Positions 35,042 to 44,323 of a DNA stretch of 64,000 nt are shown here, piece by piece (position 1 is the stretch's first letter; each line of letters starts with the position of its first letter). The DNA comes from Acidovorax sp. A79 (GTDB taxonomy: Bacteria > Pseudomonadota > Gammaproteobacteria > Burkholderiales > Burkholderiaceae_C). Location of the stretch: assembly GCF_041154505.1 (NCBI RefSeq), contig NZ_AP028672.1, positions 3,574,501 to 3,638,500 of the forward strand, read 5' to 3'. Both the position numbers and the translations under genes were made by a program. A model generated the notes under the pieces. The model had not been told where the DNA came from. It did not search any database and worked only from the letters and a program-made list of their open reading frames with translations.

Positions 35042-36565
35042 ATGAAAATTCGCGCACAAATCGGCATGGTGCTGAACCTGGACAAGTGCATCGGTTGCCA
35101 CACCTGTTCCGTCACCTGCAAGAACGTCTGGACCAGCCGCCCCGGGGTGGAATACGCCTGGTTTAACAACGTCGAAACCAAGCCCGGCATCGGCTACCCC
35201 AAGGAATGGGAAAACCAGGACAAGTGGAACGGTGGCTGGGTGCGCAGCCCCGACGGCTCCATCGCGCCCCGCCAGGGCGGCAAGTGGAAGCTGCTCATGC
35301 GCATCTTCGCCAACCCCAACCTGCCGCAGATCGACGACTACTACGAACCTTTCACGTTCGACTACGACCACCTGCAGTCCGCGCCCGAGAGCAAGGCCGC
35401 GCCTACGGCCCGCCCGCGCAGCCTGATCACCGGCAAGCGCATGGAGAAGATCGAGTGGGGCCCGAACTGGGAAGAAATCCTGGGCGGCGAGTTCAGCAAG
35501 CGCAGCAAGGACAAGAACTTCGACGATGTGCAAAAGGACATCTACGGCCAGTTCGAAAACACCTTCATGATGTACCTGCCGCGCCTGTGCGAGCACTGCC
35601 TGAACCCGGCGTGTGTGGCGTCGTGCCCCAGCGGCTCGATCTACAAGCGCGAGGAAGACGGCATCGTGCTGATCGACCAGGACAAGTGCCGTGGCTGGCG
35701 CATGTGCGTCAGCGGCTGCCCCTACAAGAAGATTTATTACAACTGGCAGTCGGGCAAGGCCGAGAAGTGCATCTTCTGCTACCCGCGCATCGAGGCGGGC
35801 CAGCCCACCGTGTGCTCCGAGACCTGCGTGGGCCGCATCCGCTATCTGGGCGTGCTGCTGTATGACGCAGACCGCATCCAGGAAGCCGCCAGCGTGGAGC
35901 GCGACCGCGACCTGTACCAGGCGCAGCTCGACATCTTCCTGGACCCGAACGATCCGGACGTGATCAAGCAGGCCCGCATCGACGGCATCCCGGACAGCTG
36001 GATGGACGCCGCCCGCAACAGCCCGGTCTACAAGATGGCCGTGCAATGGAAGGTGGCCCTGCCGCTGCACCCCGAATACCGCACGCTGCCCATGGTCTGG
36101 TATGTGCCGCCGCTCTCGCCCATCACGGCCGCCGCCAACGCAGGCCATGTGGGCGTGAATGGAGACATCCCGGATGTGTCGCAGTTGCGCATCCCCGTGC
36201 AGTACCTCGCCAACCTGCTGACCGCTGGCGATACCGGCCCTGTGGTGCGGGCCCTGGAACGCATGCTGGCCATGCGCACCTACCAGCGCGACAAGCATGT
36301 GGAGCAGCGCCAGAACCTGGCCGTGCTCAAGCAGGCGGGCCTGTCGATGGCCGAGGTGGAGGAGATGTACCACGTGATGGCGATTGCCAACTACGAGGAC
36401 CGCTTCGTCATCCCATCGGCCCACCGCGAATATGCCGAAAACGCGTTCGACATCCGGGGTGGTTGCGGCTTCTCGTTTGGCAACGGCTGTTCCGATGGCG
36501 CCACCGAGACCAGCATGTTCGGCGGAAAGAAGCCCCGCACGATCCCGATCAAAGCCACGGTCTGA
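35042..36565 (+). CDS. narH: Respiratory nitrate reductase beta subunit NarH
   Basis: 507-residue iron-sulfur subunit passing electrons from NarI to NarG. Four cysteine clusters are visible: CIGCHTCSVTCKNVW near the start, CEHCLNPACVASCPSG, CRGWRMCVSGCPYKK (with Trp replacing one Cys, as in the [3Fe-4S] site of the family) and CIFCYPRIEAGQPTVCSETC. It starts 23 bases after narG with AAGGAG upstream. Length and motif order match E. coli NarH. Confidence 0.97.
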   Translation: MKIRAQIGMVLNLDKCIGCHTCSVTCKNVWTSRPGVEYAWFNNVETKPGIGYPKEWENQDKWNGGWVRSPDGSIAPRQGGKWKLLMRIFANPNLPQIDDYYEPFTFDYDHLQSAPESKAAPTARPRSLITGKRMEKIEWGPNWEEILGGEFSKRSKDKNFDDVQKDIYGQFENTFMMYLPRLCEHCLNPACVASCPSGSIYKREEDGIVLIDQDKCRGWRMCVSGCPYKKIYYNWQSGKAEKCIFCYPRIEAGQPTVCSETCVGRIRYLGVLLYDADRIQEAASVERDRDLYQAQLDIFLDPNDPDVIKQARIDGIPDSWMDAARNSPVYKMAVQWKVALPLHPEYRTLPMVWYVPPLSPITAAANAGHVGVNGDIPDVSQLRIPVQYLANLLTAGDTGPVVRALERMLAMRTYQRDKHVEQRQNLAVLKQAGLSMAEVEEMYHVMAIANYEDRFVIPSAHREYAENAFDIRGGCGFSFGNGCSDGATETSMFGGKKPRTIPIKATV

Positions 36566-36586
36566 AGCACAGGCAAAGGAATCACC

Positions 36587-37288
36587 ATGTTCAAGAAGAA
36601 CCCGACCTCCGTGCGCCTGACCCTGCGCGCCCTGGGCTACCTGCTGAGCTACCCCGATGCGCAACTGCGCGGCGTGATGCCGCAGCTCATCGACGCGCTG
36701 CAGGTGGAGCAGGCCCTGACCCCCGAGCGCATGGCCGAGCTCGAAGCCGTGTGCCAGCACCTTGCGGCAATCGACCCGCTGGAAGCCGAAGCCCGCTACG
36801 TGGACAACTTCGACCGGGGCCGCCAGACCTCGCTGCACCTGTTCGAGCATGTGCACGGCGACTCGCGCGACCGGGGTCCGGCGCTCATCGACCTGCTGCA
36901 GACCTACGACAAGGCGGGCCTGAAGTTCGAAGCCGAAGAGCTGCCCGACCACCTGCCGGTGGTGCTGGAGTTCGCCTCCACCCAGCCGGTGGAAGTGGCC
37001 AGGGAGTTCCTGGGCGAAATGGCCCACATCCTGAACGCGCTGTTCAGCGCGCTGGTGGCGCGCAACAGCCCCTATGCCAGCGTGATTGCTGCGGTGCTCG
37101 AAGTGTCGGGCCAGCGCGTGCAGTCGGTGGCGCTCACGCCCGAGCCGCCCATGGACGAGGCCTGGGCCGAGCCCGAAGCGTTTGGCGGTTGCAGCACCCA
37201 GGGCCAGTCCAAGCCCGACCAGCCGCAGCCTCTGCATTTTGTTCGTACCCCCCGCGCCGAGCGGGCACCAGAAGGAGTCTCCGTATGA
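36587..37288 (+). CDS. narJ: Nitrate reductase assembly chaperone NarJ
   Basis: 233-residue cytoplasmic chaperone that binds apo-NarG and allows insertion of the molybdenum cofactor before membrane docking. The all-helical fold has the family stretch LRALGYLLSYPDAQLR near the N-terminus, VDNFDRGRQTSLHLFEHVHGDSRDRG and DHLPVVLEF. Start has CAAAGGAATCACC upstream. Its stop overlaps the narI start by ATGA. Confidence 0.95.
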   Translation: MFKKNPTSVRLTLRALGYLLSYPDAQLRGVMPQLIDALQVEQALTPERMAELEAVCQHLAAIDPLEAEARYVDNFDRGRQTSLHLFEHVHGDSRDRGPALIDLLQTYDKAGLKFEAEELPDHLPVVLEFASTQPVEVAREFLGEMAHILNALFSALVARNSPYASVIAAVLEVSGQRVQSVALTPEPPMDEAWAEPEAFGGCSTQGQSKPDQPQPLHFVRTPRAERAPEGVSV

Positions 37289-38019
37289 CCGCCTGGCTTG
37301 ACACCCTGTTGTTTGGCATCTATCCCTATATTTGCCTCGCTGTCTTTTTCATCGGCAGCTGGGCGCGGTTCGACCGCGACCAGTACACCTGGAAAAGCGA
37401 TTCCTCCCAGCTGCTGCGCACCGGCAGCCTGCGCTGGGGCAGCAACCTGTTCCATGTGGGTGTGTTGTTCCTGTTCTTTGGCCATACCGTGGGCATGCTC
37501 ACGCCGCACTTCTTGTATGAGCACTTCATCGGCGCAGGCGCCAAGCAGCTCATGGCCATGGTGTCGGGGGGCATTGCAGGCCTGATGGGTTTCGTGGGCC
37601 TGTCCCTCCTGCTGCACCGCCGCCTGTCGGATGCGCGCATCCGCGCCACCTCCAAGACCAGCGACATCCTGATCCTGGTGCTGCTGTGGGTGCAACTGGC
37701 GCTGGGCCTGGCCACCATTCCGCTATCGGCACAACATCTGGACGGCTCCATGATGATGCGCCTGGCTGAGTGGGGGCAACGCATCGTCACGTTCCGCAGT
37801 GGCGCGGTCGACCTGCTGGCCGGTGCGGGATGGATCTTCAAGACGCACATGTTCCTGGGCATGAGCATCTTCCTGATCTTCCCCTTCACCCGCCTGGTGC
37901 ATGTGTGGAGCGGCTTTGGCACGCTGGCCTATGTGCTGCGCCCCTACCAGGTGGTGCGTGCGCGCCGCCTGAACCTGCCGCCCGGCCACATGCAGTCGCA
38001 AGACCGCCGTGGCGCTTGA
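37285..38019 (+). CDS. narI: Respiratory nitrate reductase gamma subunit NarI (cytochrome b)
   Basis: 244-residue integral membrane subunit with five predicted helices and two b-type haems, oxidising quinol at the periplasmic side. The N-terminus LLFGIYPYICLAVFFIGSW is typical. Candidate haem-ligand histidines lie in LFHVGVLFLFFGH (helix 2) and in FKTHMFLGM and RLVHVWSG (helix 5). It overlaps narJ by four bases, with GAAGGAG upstream. It completes a full reductase operon. Confidence 0.96.
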   Translation: MTAWLDTLLFGIYPYICLAVFFIGSWARFDRDQYTWKSDSSQLLRTGSLRWGSNLFHVGVLFLFFGHTVGMLTPHFLYEHFIGAGAKQLMAMVSGGIAGLMGFVGLSLLLHRRLSDARIRATSKTSDILILVLLWVQLALGLATIPLSAQHLDGSMMMRLAEWGQRIVTFRSGAVDLLAGAGWIFKTHMFLGMSIFLIFPFTRLVHVWSGFGTLAYVLRPYQVVRARRLNLPPGHMQSQDRRGA

Positions 38020-38044
38020 TTTCGCATCACAAAAGGAGCACACC

Positions 38045-38983
38045 ATGAGCGGATGTGGAACCGGTAGCTGCGGTTGCGGCACCAGCGCAACCAGCCAGAG
38101 CGCCCCCCAAAGCATGCTTTCCCCGGAGCAGACGGCCGCCTACGAGGCGCTCTCCGCCACGGTAGGAGCGACTGCCATGGCAGACTCGCCCGCCATGGCA
38201 ACCCCTCAGCCCATGGGGCAGGCCCCGGTGGCGCGCATCAACGGCGTGGCATTGAATTCAACGGCCGAGTGGCTGGATGAGGAGGCCCTGCGCCAGCGTG
38301 CCTGCACCGAGCTGCTGCGACAGGCGGCCCAGCAAGGCGGCCTGCTGGCGCAGGACGACGTGCCGGGTGTCGAAGGTGCCATCAGCACCGAGGCCTCGAA
38401 TGCCATCGAGCAGCTGCTGGAGCGCGAGCTGCCCATCCCCGACCCGTCGGAAGAGGCCTGCCGCCGCTACCACGACGCCCACCCTGCGGCACACGCCCAT
38501 GGCGGGCGGGCCCAGCTGCGCCACGTGCTGTTCGCCGTGACGCCGGGTGTGGACGTGAAGCAGCTGCGCCTGCGTGCCGAGGCCATGTTGATCGACCTGC
38601 GCTGCGCGGACGATGGGGGCGCGAAGTTTGCCGAGGCGGCTGCGCAGTGGTCCAACTGCCCCAGCGGCCAGCAAGGCGGCGACCTGGGCTGGCTGACCCG
38701 CGCCGACTGCGCCCCCGAGTTCGCCCGCGAGGTGTTTGGCAGCGCCGAGATCGGCGTGCTCGCACGCCTTGTGCACAGCCGGTTTGGCCTGCATGTGGTG
38801 GAGGTGGTGGCCCGCGACCCGGGGCAGCAGCCGTCGTTCGAGGAAGTGCGCCGGGCCATCGCCCTCACGTTGCGCCAGCAGGCCTGGGTGAACGCCCTGC
38901 GCCAGTACCTGCAGGTGCTGGCGGGCGCGGCCGTGGTGGACGGCGTGTCGCTGGACGCGGCCGACTCGCCGCTTGTACAGTAG
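38045..38983 (+). CDS. Parvulin-type peptidyl-prolyl isomerase of the nar operon
   Basis: 312-residue protein with a rotamase domain at about residues 155-265 (LRHVLFAVTPGV, GGDLGWLTRADCAPEF, VHSRFGLHVVEV). An N-terminal half of the SurA/NifM type precedes it. The first residues, MSGCGTGSCGCGTS, form a small cysteine cluster that could bind metal. There is no signal peptide, so it should act in the cytoplasm, perhaps on NarG or NarH folding. AAAGGAG precedes the ATG at 38045, 25 bases after narI, so it is the last gene of the operon. Such genes are recurrent in betaproteobacterial nar loci as far as I recall. Confidence 0.85.
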   Translation: MSGCGTGSCGCGTSATSQSAPQSMLSPEQTAAYEALSATVGATAMADSPAMATPQPMGQAPVARINGVALNSTAEWLDEEALRQRACTELLRQAAQQGGLLAQDDVPGVEGAISTEASNAIEQLLERELPIPDPSEEACRRYHDAHPAAHAHGGRAQLRHVLFAVTPGVDVKQLRLRAEAMLIDLRCADDGGAKFAEAAAQWSNCPSGQQGGDLGWLTRADCAPEFAREVFGSAEIGVLARLVHSRFGLHVVEVVARDPGQQPSFEEVRRAIALTLRQQAWVNALRQYLQVLAGAAVVDGVSLDAADSPLVQ

Positions 38984-39013
38984 TTGCACCGCACGCCACC
39001 CGATTGCCTGCCC

Positions 39014-39694
39014 ATGCCCGACGAGCTGCTTGATCGCCTGCGCCGCTTCCACAACGACGCCTTTCCCCAGTACCGCGAGCAGTTCCAGGCGCTGGTGGAC
39101 GAAGGGCAGCACCCGACCACCCTGTTCATCGGCTGCTCCGACTCGCGCCTGGTGCCCTATCTGCTCACGGGCGCGGGCCCGGGGGAGCTTTTCCTGGTGC
39201 GCAACGTGGGTGCGTTCATCCCGCCGTATGACGGATCTCACGGTCACCATGGCACCACGGCGGCCATCGAGTTCGCGGTGCTCAACCTGCAGGTGCGCCG
39301 CATCGTGGTGTGCGGCCACAGTCACTGTGGGGCTATCAAGGCGATGTATGGTGAGGTTTCGCCCGAAGCGCCCAACCTGAACCGCTGGCTGGACCTGGGG
39401 CGCGAGGCCCTGCTGCCGATGCAGGCTGGCCCCGAGGTGCTGCGCCGCACCGAGCAGCGCGCGGTGGTGCTGCAGCTCGAACGCCTCATGGAGTACCCCA
39501 TGGTGCGCAGCCGCGTGCAGTCAGGGCAGATCAGCCTGCACGGCTGGCACTATGTGATCGAGGAAGGAGAAGTCCATGTGTTTGATGTCAAGACGGGCGG
39601 TTTTGTGCCGGCCTCGCGGGCGGACAACAGCGGAACCGGTCCTTACCATCCGTACGTGGAGCATGATGGGCAGGTTCTTCTGGACGAGCTTTGA
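39014..39694 (+). CDS. Beta-class carbonic anhydrase
   Basis: 226-residue zinc enzyme interconverting CO2 and bicarbonate. The zinc ligands are Cys41 and Asp/Arg pair Asp43-Arg45 in GCSDSRL, with His102 and Cys105 in CGHSHCGAIKA. I chose the ATG at 39014 (MPDELLDRL) because the alternative TTG at 38984 adds ten atypical residues; no strong ribosome binding site precedes either. It starts 30 bases after the PPIase and could be read through from the nar operon. Bicarbonate supply for carboxylases such as the one at 7791-11078 is one role. Confidence 0.93.
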   Translation: MPDELLDRLRRFHNDAFPQYREQFQALVDEGQHPTTLFIGCSDSRLVPYLLTGAGPGELFLVRNVGAFIPPYDGSHGHHGTTAAIEFAVLNLQVRRIVVCGHSHCGAIKAMYGEVSPEAPNLNRWLDLGREALLPMQAGPEVLRRTEQRAVVLQLERLMEYPMVRSRVQSGQISLHGWHYVIEEGEVHVFDVKTGGFVPASRADNSGTGPYHPYVEHDGQVLLDEL

Positions 39695-39766
39695 CCTTGT
39701 CGGGCATGCTCGTGGCAGATCCGCGAGGAATGAGTCCCTCTTGATGGAACGCAAGACCTCACTGGC

Positions 39767-42223
39767 GTGAAACCCAAATCATCGGCCCCCATGAAACGCG
39801 AACCCCAGCCCCCCCTCAAGCCCACCTCGTCCCTGCAGCCCATCAGCCTGGATGTGCTGCGCGAGAAATACCTCAAACCCGGGGAAACCACCGCCGACGA
39901 GCTGTACCAGCGCGTGGCGCGGGCCCTGGCCTCGGTCGAAAAACCAGAACTCCGCGAAAAGTACGAAACCCTGTTCCTGGCCAACCTGAAGGCGGGCGCC
40001 ATCGGAGCGGGCCGCATCATGAGCGCGGCGGGCACCGACATCCAGGCGACGCTCATCAACTGCTTCGTGCAGCCCGTAGGCGATTGCATCCAGGGTGTGG
40101 ACGACGAGGGTTTCCCGGGCATCTACGAGGCGCTGCGCGAGGCAGCGGAAACCATGCGCCGGGGCGGCGGCGTGGGCTACGACTTCTCGCGCATCCGGCC
40201 CAAGGGCGCGCAGGTCAAGGGCACCGCGTCCATGGCCTCGGGGCCGTGCAGCTACATGAACGTGTTCGACCAGTCGTGCTCCACCGTGGAGAGCGCGGGC
40301 GCGCGCCGGGGCGCGCAGATGGGTGTGCTGCGCATCGACCACCCGGATGTGCACGAATTCATCACGGCCAAGCGCACGCCGGGGCGCTGGAACAACTTCA
40401 ATGTGTCGGTGGGGGTGTCCGACGAGTTCATCCATGCCGTGCAGAACAGCGCGCCGTGGGAGCTGGTGCACAAGGCACGCCCCGGCACTGCCCTGCTGGC
40501 CCAGGGAGCCCGCCAGCGCGCCGATGGCCAGTGGGTCTACGCCACGGTGCCCGCGCGCGAGCTGTGGGACACGATCATGAAGTCGGCCTATGACTTCGCC
40601 GAGCCCGGCATCCTGTTCCTGGGCCGCATCAACGAAGACAACAACCTGCACTATTGCGAAGACATCGCGGCCACCAACCCCTGTGGCGAGCAGCCGCTGC
40701 CGTCGTACGGGTGCTGCGACCTCGGCCCCATCATCCTGACCCGCTTTGTGCGCCACCCCTTCGGTTTTGGGGGCGTGGCCGCGTTTGATTTCGATGCGTT
40801 CACGAAGGCCGTGGCGCTGCAGGTGCGCGCGCTGGACAACGTGCTCGATGTGACCTACTGGCCGCTGCCGCAGCAGCGCGACGAGGCCATGGACAAGCGG
40901 CGCATCGGCGTGGGCTTCACCGGCATGGGCAACACGCTGGCCATGCTGTGCCTGCGCTACGACCTGCCCGAGGGCCGCACCATGGCCGCGCGCATCGCCG
41001 AGTGCATGCGCGATGCCGCCTATGCCGCCTCGGTGGACCTGGCGCGCGAGAAAGGGGTGTTCCCCAAGTTCCAGGCCGAGCCCTACCTGTCGGAGGGCAC
41101 GTTTGCCAGCCGCCTGCCCGATTCGCTCAAGGCCGCCATCCGCCAGCACGGCATCCGCAACAGCCACCTGCTGTCCATCGCCCCCACGGGCACCGTGAGC
41201 CTGGCCTTTGCCGACAACGCCTCCAACGGCATCGAGCCTCCTTTCTCGTGGATGTACAAGCGCAAGAAGCGCGAGTCCGACGGCAGCACCTCGGAGTACG
41301 CCGTCGAGGACCACGCCTGGCGGCTGTACCGCGAGCTGGGCGGCGATGTGGAGGCCTTGCCGGACTACTTCGTCTCGGCGCTGGCCATGCCCGCTGAAGG
41401 CCACATTGCGATGATGGAGGCCGTGCAGCCCTTTGTGGACACGGCTATTTCGAAGACGGTGAACATCCCGGCCGACTATCCCTACGAAGGTTTCAAGGAC
41501 CTGTACCTGCAGGCCTGGCGCGCCAGGCTCAAGGGCCTGGCCACCTACCGGCCCAATGCCATCCTGGGATCGGTGCTGGAAACCCATGCCGCGCCTGAAC
41601 CAGCATCTGTAGCACCCCCCGCACCTGCGGTGGACCCCATGCGTACCGTGATCGAAAGCCGCCCCCAAGGCGGCCTTTCGGCCGTGGCCGAAAAGCTCGA
41701 ATACTGGACGCAGGAAGGCCACAAGACGCTGTACCTCATCGTGTCGTTCCTGCCCGTGCCCACGGGGGTTGGCAACGGTACGGTGGACCGCGCCATCGAG
41801 TTCTTCATGCCCGTGGGCCAGAGCGGTGAATCGCAGCAGTGGATCACCTCCAGCATGCGCATGCTGTCGCTGGCGGCGCGCGGCGGCTTCCTGGAGCGGG
41901 CGCTGTCCGACATGCGCAAGGTGGCCTGGGACCGGGGCCCGGTGCGCCTGGGGCAGCACCGCAAGGACGATGGCACCCTGGTGCCCATGTGGCACGACTC
42001 CGAAGTGGCGGCCATGGCCTATGCCATCCAGAACATCCTGGCGCGCCGCGTGGCCGACCCCGTGCAGCAGCAGCTGCCCCTGGACGAACCCGCGCCGCCG
42101 CCGGTGGCCGTGCCGCGGGCCATGGCGGGCAAGAAGTGCAGCGAATGCGGCGCCCACGCCGTGATCCGCAAGGACGGCTGCGACTACTGCACGCAGTGTG
42201 GACACCTGGGGACCTGTGGGTGA
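39767..42223 (+). CDS. nrdJ: Class II (adenosylcobalamin-dependent) ribonucleotide reductase
   Basis: Up to 818 residues. It makes deoxyribonucleotides using B12 to generate the thiyl radical, and needs no oxygen, which suits denitrifying growth. Family landmarks are GAGRIMSAAGT, the redox Cys in LINCFVQP, RRGGGVGYDFSRIRP, the radical-site block NPCGEQPLPSYGCCDLG and the IAPTGTVSL loop. The C-terminal CSECGAHAVIRKDGCDYCTQCG resembles a zinc or redox cysteine tail. The start is GTG at 39767 or ATG at 39791; neither has a clear RBS. Its stop overlaps the following gene's start (GTGA). Confidence 0.95.
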   Translation: MKPKSSAPMKREPQPPLKPTSSLQPISLDVLREKYLKPGETTADELYQRVARALASVEKPELREKYETLFLANLKAGAIGAGRIMSAAGTDIQATLINCFVQPVGDCIQGVDDEGFPGIYEALREAAETMRRGGGVGYDFSRIRPKGAQVKGTASMASGPCSYMNVFDQSCSTVESAGARRGAQMGVLRIDHPDVHEFITAKRTPGRWNNFNVSVGVSDEFIHAVQNSAPWELVHKARPGTALLAQGARQRADGQWVYATVPARELWDTIMKSAYDFAEPGILFLGRINEDNNLHYCEDIAATNPCGEQPLPSYGCCDLGPIILTRFVRHPFGFGGVAAFDFDAFTKAVALQVRALDNVLDVTYWPLPQQRDEAMDKRRIGVGFTGMGNTLAMLCLRYDLPEGRTMAARIAECMRDAAYAASVDLAREKGVFPKFQAEPYLSEGTFASRLPDSLKAAIRQHGIRNSHLLSIAPTGTVSLAFADNASNGIEPPFSWMYKRKKRESDGSTSEYAVEDHAWRLYRELGGDVEALPDYFVSALAMPAEGHIAMMEAVQPFVDTAISKTVNIPADYPYEGFKDLYLQAWRARLKGLATYRPNAILGSVLETHAAPEPASVAPPAPAVDPMRTVIESRPQGGLSAVAEKLEYWTQEGHKTLYLIVSFLPVPTGVGNGTVDRAIEFFMPVGQSGESQQWITSSMRMLSLAARGGFLERALSDMRKVAWDRGPVRLGQHRKDDGTLVPMWHDSEVAAMAYAIQNILARRVADPVQQQLPLDEPAPPPVAVPRAMAGKKCSECGAHAVIRKDGCDYCTQCGHLGTCG

Positions 42224-43551
42224 CCTCCCGGCCGGTCATTCCCGTGCGCCCCGCGGCGGGAAAACCCTCGCCTGAGGTGCTGGCCGCGCTGGACACACGG
42301 TGGCGTTGGCGCTACCTCATGCTGGCACCGCACCGGCTGGGTTTCTTCCTGGCCATGGTGGTGCTGGTGGCGTCGGGGGGATGGTGGGCGCTGGTGCAGG
42401 TGGCCAGGTCCACCGGTTGGTGGGGCCTTTACTATGCGCTGTCCCCCACGCTCGTGCATTCGGTTGTGATGGCATTCGGCTTCATCCCGCTGTTCTTTGC
42501 GGCTTTCCTGTTCACGGCCGGCCCCAAATGGCTCGGGGTGGCGCCCCTGCCGGCGCAGGCGCTGCGCGCACCCCTGGTGGCGCAGGCCGCGGGCTGGCTG
42601 CTGTGGCTGGCGGGCGCGCATTGGCGCATTGGCGCGGCCCTCGCGGGGCTGGCGCTGGCGGCCGTTGGCCTGGTGTGGATGTCGGCGCTGTTCTGGGGCC
42701 GTGTGCGCCAGAGCCAGGCGCAGGACCAATTGCATGCGCGTGTCGTCGCGGGCGCCTGCGCGCTGGGCTGCCTCAGCCTCGCGGGCCTGTGGCTGAGCCT
42801 TACCGTGGGAACACATGCGCTCGCCCGCGCCTGGGTGTTCACCGGCCTGTGGGGGTTTGTCGTCGTGGTCTACGTCACGGTGGCGCACCGCATGATCCCC
42901 TTCTTCACCTCCAGCGCCATGCCCATGGTGCAGGCGTGGCGGCCCTTCTGGGTGCTGTGGCTCATGCTCGCCGCCGCGCTGCTGCAGGTGCTCGCCGCTT
43001 GGCTGGAGTGGGCCGGGCTGCCCGCCACCCGGGCGGGGCCCGCCTGGATGCTGGTGCATGGCACGCTGCAGCTGGTGGTGGGGGGCGTGCTGGTCTGGCT
43101 GGCCTGCGTGTGGGGCCTGGTGCAAAGCCTCAGGAACCGGCTGCTGGCGATGCTGCACATCGGATTTCTGTGGCTGGGGCTGGCTTTCGTGCTCGGAGGC
43201 CTGTCGCAGTGGCTGGCCTGGGGCTTTGGCCTGGGAACGCTGGGCCTGGGCGCGCTGCACGCGCTGACCATGGGCTGCCTGGCGTCGCTGATGCTGGCCA
43301 TGGTGACGCGGGTGTCGTGCGGGCACAGTGGCCGGGCTCTGGTCGCCGACCACATCGCGTGGTCGCTGTTCTGGCTGCTGCAGGCGGCCACGGTGCTGCG
43401 CATCGCGTCGGCGGTGCCGGGTGTTTTCGGTATCGCGTGGGCCTGGCTGCTGCCCCTGGCAGCGTGCCTGTGGGCTGTCACCATGGGCGTGTGGGGCGTC
43501 CGGCTGGGCCGGTGGTATGGCCGGGTGCGGGCCGATGGCCGTCCGGGCTGA
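42220..43551 (+). CDS. nnrS: NnrS family membrane protein
   Basis: 443-residue polytopic protein with about 12 hydrophobic helices. NnrS is a haem- and copper-containing membrane protein that protects denitrifiers from nitrosative stress. Recognisable features are the repeated HSVVMAFGFIPLFFAAFLFTAGPKWLG-type opening (split over helix 2), VAHRMIPFFTSSA and the C-terminal ALHALTMGCLASLMLAMVTRVSCGHSGR. A GTG overlapping the nrdJ stop (GTGA) gives the right length and indicates translational coupling; the frame runs further upstream inside nrdJ, but that part is a shadow. Confidence 0.85.
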   Translation: MTSRPVIPVRPAAGKPSPEVLAALDTRWRWRYLMLAPHRLGFFLAMVVLVASGGWWALVQVARSTGWWGLYYALSPTLVHSVVMAFGFIPLFFAAFLFTAGPKWLGVAPLPAQALRAPLVAQAAGWLLWLAGAHWRIGAALAGLALAAVGLVWMSALFWGRVRQSQAQDQLHARVVAGACALGCLSLAGLWLSLTVGTHALARAWVFTGLWGFVVVVYVTVAHRMIPFFTSSAMPMVQAWRPFWVLWLMLAAALLQVLAAWLEWAGLPATRAGPAWMLVHGTLQLVVGGVLVWLACVWGLVQSLRNRLLAMLHIGFLWLGLAFVLGGLSQWLAWGFGLGTLGLGALHALTMGCLASLMLAMVTRVSCGHSGRALVADHIAWSLFWLLQAATVLRIASAVPGVFGIAWAWLLPLAACLWAVTMGVWGVRLGRWYGRVRADGRPG

Positions 43552-43573
43552 AGCACCTTTTCAAGGATATTCC

Positions 43574-44269
43574 ATGGCTGTCATTCCCTGGCCTTTGAAC
43601 CACACGCCCCGGCCCGCGCCCCCTGCGGCGCATGGCGCTGCACGCGCGGCCGCCGCGCCGGAGGATGTCGCCGCCATGGCCGCGGCGCTGATCCAGTCGC
43701 GCCAGACCATCCTGCCCAAGCGGCTGGCCGCCCCGGGGCCGAGTGCCCTGGAACTGGCGCAGATCCTCAACGCCGCGTCCCATGCACCGGACCACGGCCA
43801 GCTGGTGCCGTGGCGCTTCGTGCTGGTGCCCGAGGCAGCGCGCCCGGCGCTGGCCGATGTGTTTGCCCAGGCCCTGCGCGAGCGCGATCCCGCAGCCACG
43901 CTGGCGCAGGCCGAGCAGGCGCGCGAGAAGGCCTACCGGGCACCGGTGCTGATGCTGGTGGTGGTGAACGGGCAATGCGGCGACCCCGGCATCGACCTGT
44001 CCGAGCGCCTGGTTTCCGCGGGATGCGCGGTGCAGAACATGCTGCTCATGGCCACCGCGCAGGGGTATGGGTCGGCGCTCACGAGCGGCAAGGCCCTCAC
44101 GTCGGGCGGGCTGCGGGGGCTGTTCCAGCTGGCCCCCTGGGAGCAGGCGCTGTGTTTTGTCAGCATCGGGACCGTGCAGTCGCGCAAGGCCGCGCGTGCC
44201 CGGCCCGCGGCGGACAGCTATGTGAGCACGCTCGACGCGCAGCAGGGCGTGGTGCTGCCTGGCTTCTGA
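43574..44269 (+). CDS. Nitroreductase-family FMN oxidoreductase
   Basis: 231-residue protein of the nitroreductase superfamily, which uses FMN and NAD(P)H to reduce nitro groups, quinones or other acceptors. The family opening SRQTILPKRLAAPGPSALEL is followed by ILNAASHAPDHGQLVPWRFV (FMN phosphate region). The C-terminal half has GCAVQNMLLMATAQGYGS and a final GTVQSRK stretch. It lies 22 bases after nnrS with AAGGATATTCC before the ATG at 43574, so it is probably in the same transcript. The physiological substrate is unknown. Confidence 0.88.
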   Translation: MAVIPWPLNHTPRPAPPAAHGAARAAAAPEDVAAMAAALIQSRQTILPKRLAAPGPSALELAQILNAASHAPDHGQLVPWRFVLVPEAARPALADVFAQALRERDPAATLAQAEQAREKAYRAPVLMLVVVNGQCGDPGIDLSERLVSAGCAVQNMLLMATAQGYGSALTSGKALTSGGLRGLFQLAPWEQALCFVSIGTVQSRKAARARPAADSYVSTLDAQQGVVLPGF

Positions 44270-44297
44270 AGCGGGGCGCGCCCGGCGATTCCTTTCC

Positions 44298-44312
44298 TTT
44301 CATTTCATTTCA
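44298..44312. repeat. Pentanucleotide TTTCA x3 in a leader
   Basis: Three tandem TTTCA units lie in the 54-base gap before the 137-residue gene, 12 bases from its start codon. Variation in number would change spacing to the start. Confidence 0.4.
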
Positions 44313-44323
44313 TAGAAACCTTC

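Noticed and set aside
31134..35057. 1307-codon minus-strand open frame opposite narG
   Set aside because: It mirrors narG, whose motifs are unmistakable; the minus reading has low-complexity HAV-rich sequence and no recognisable domain.
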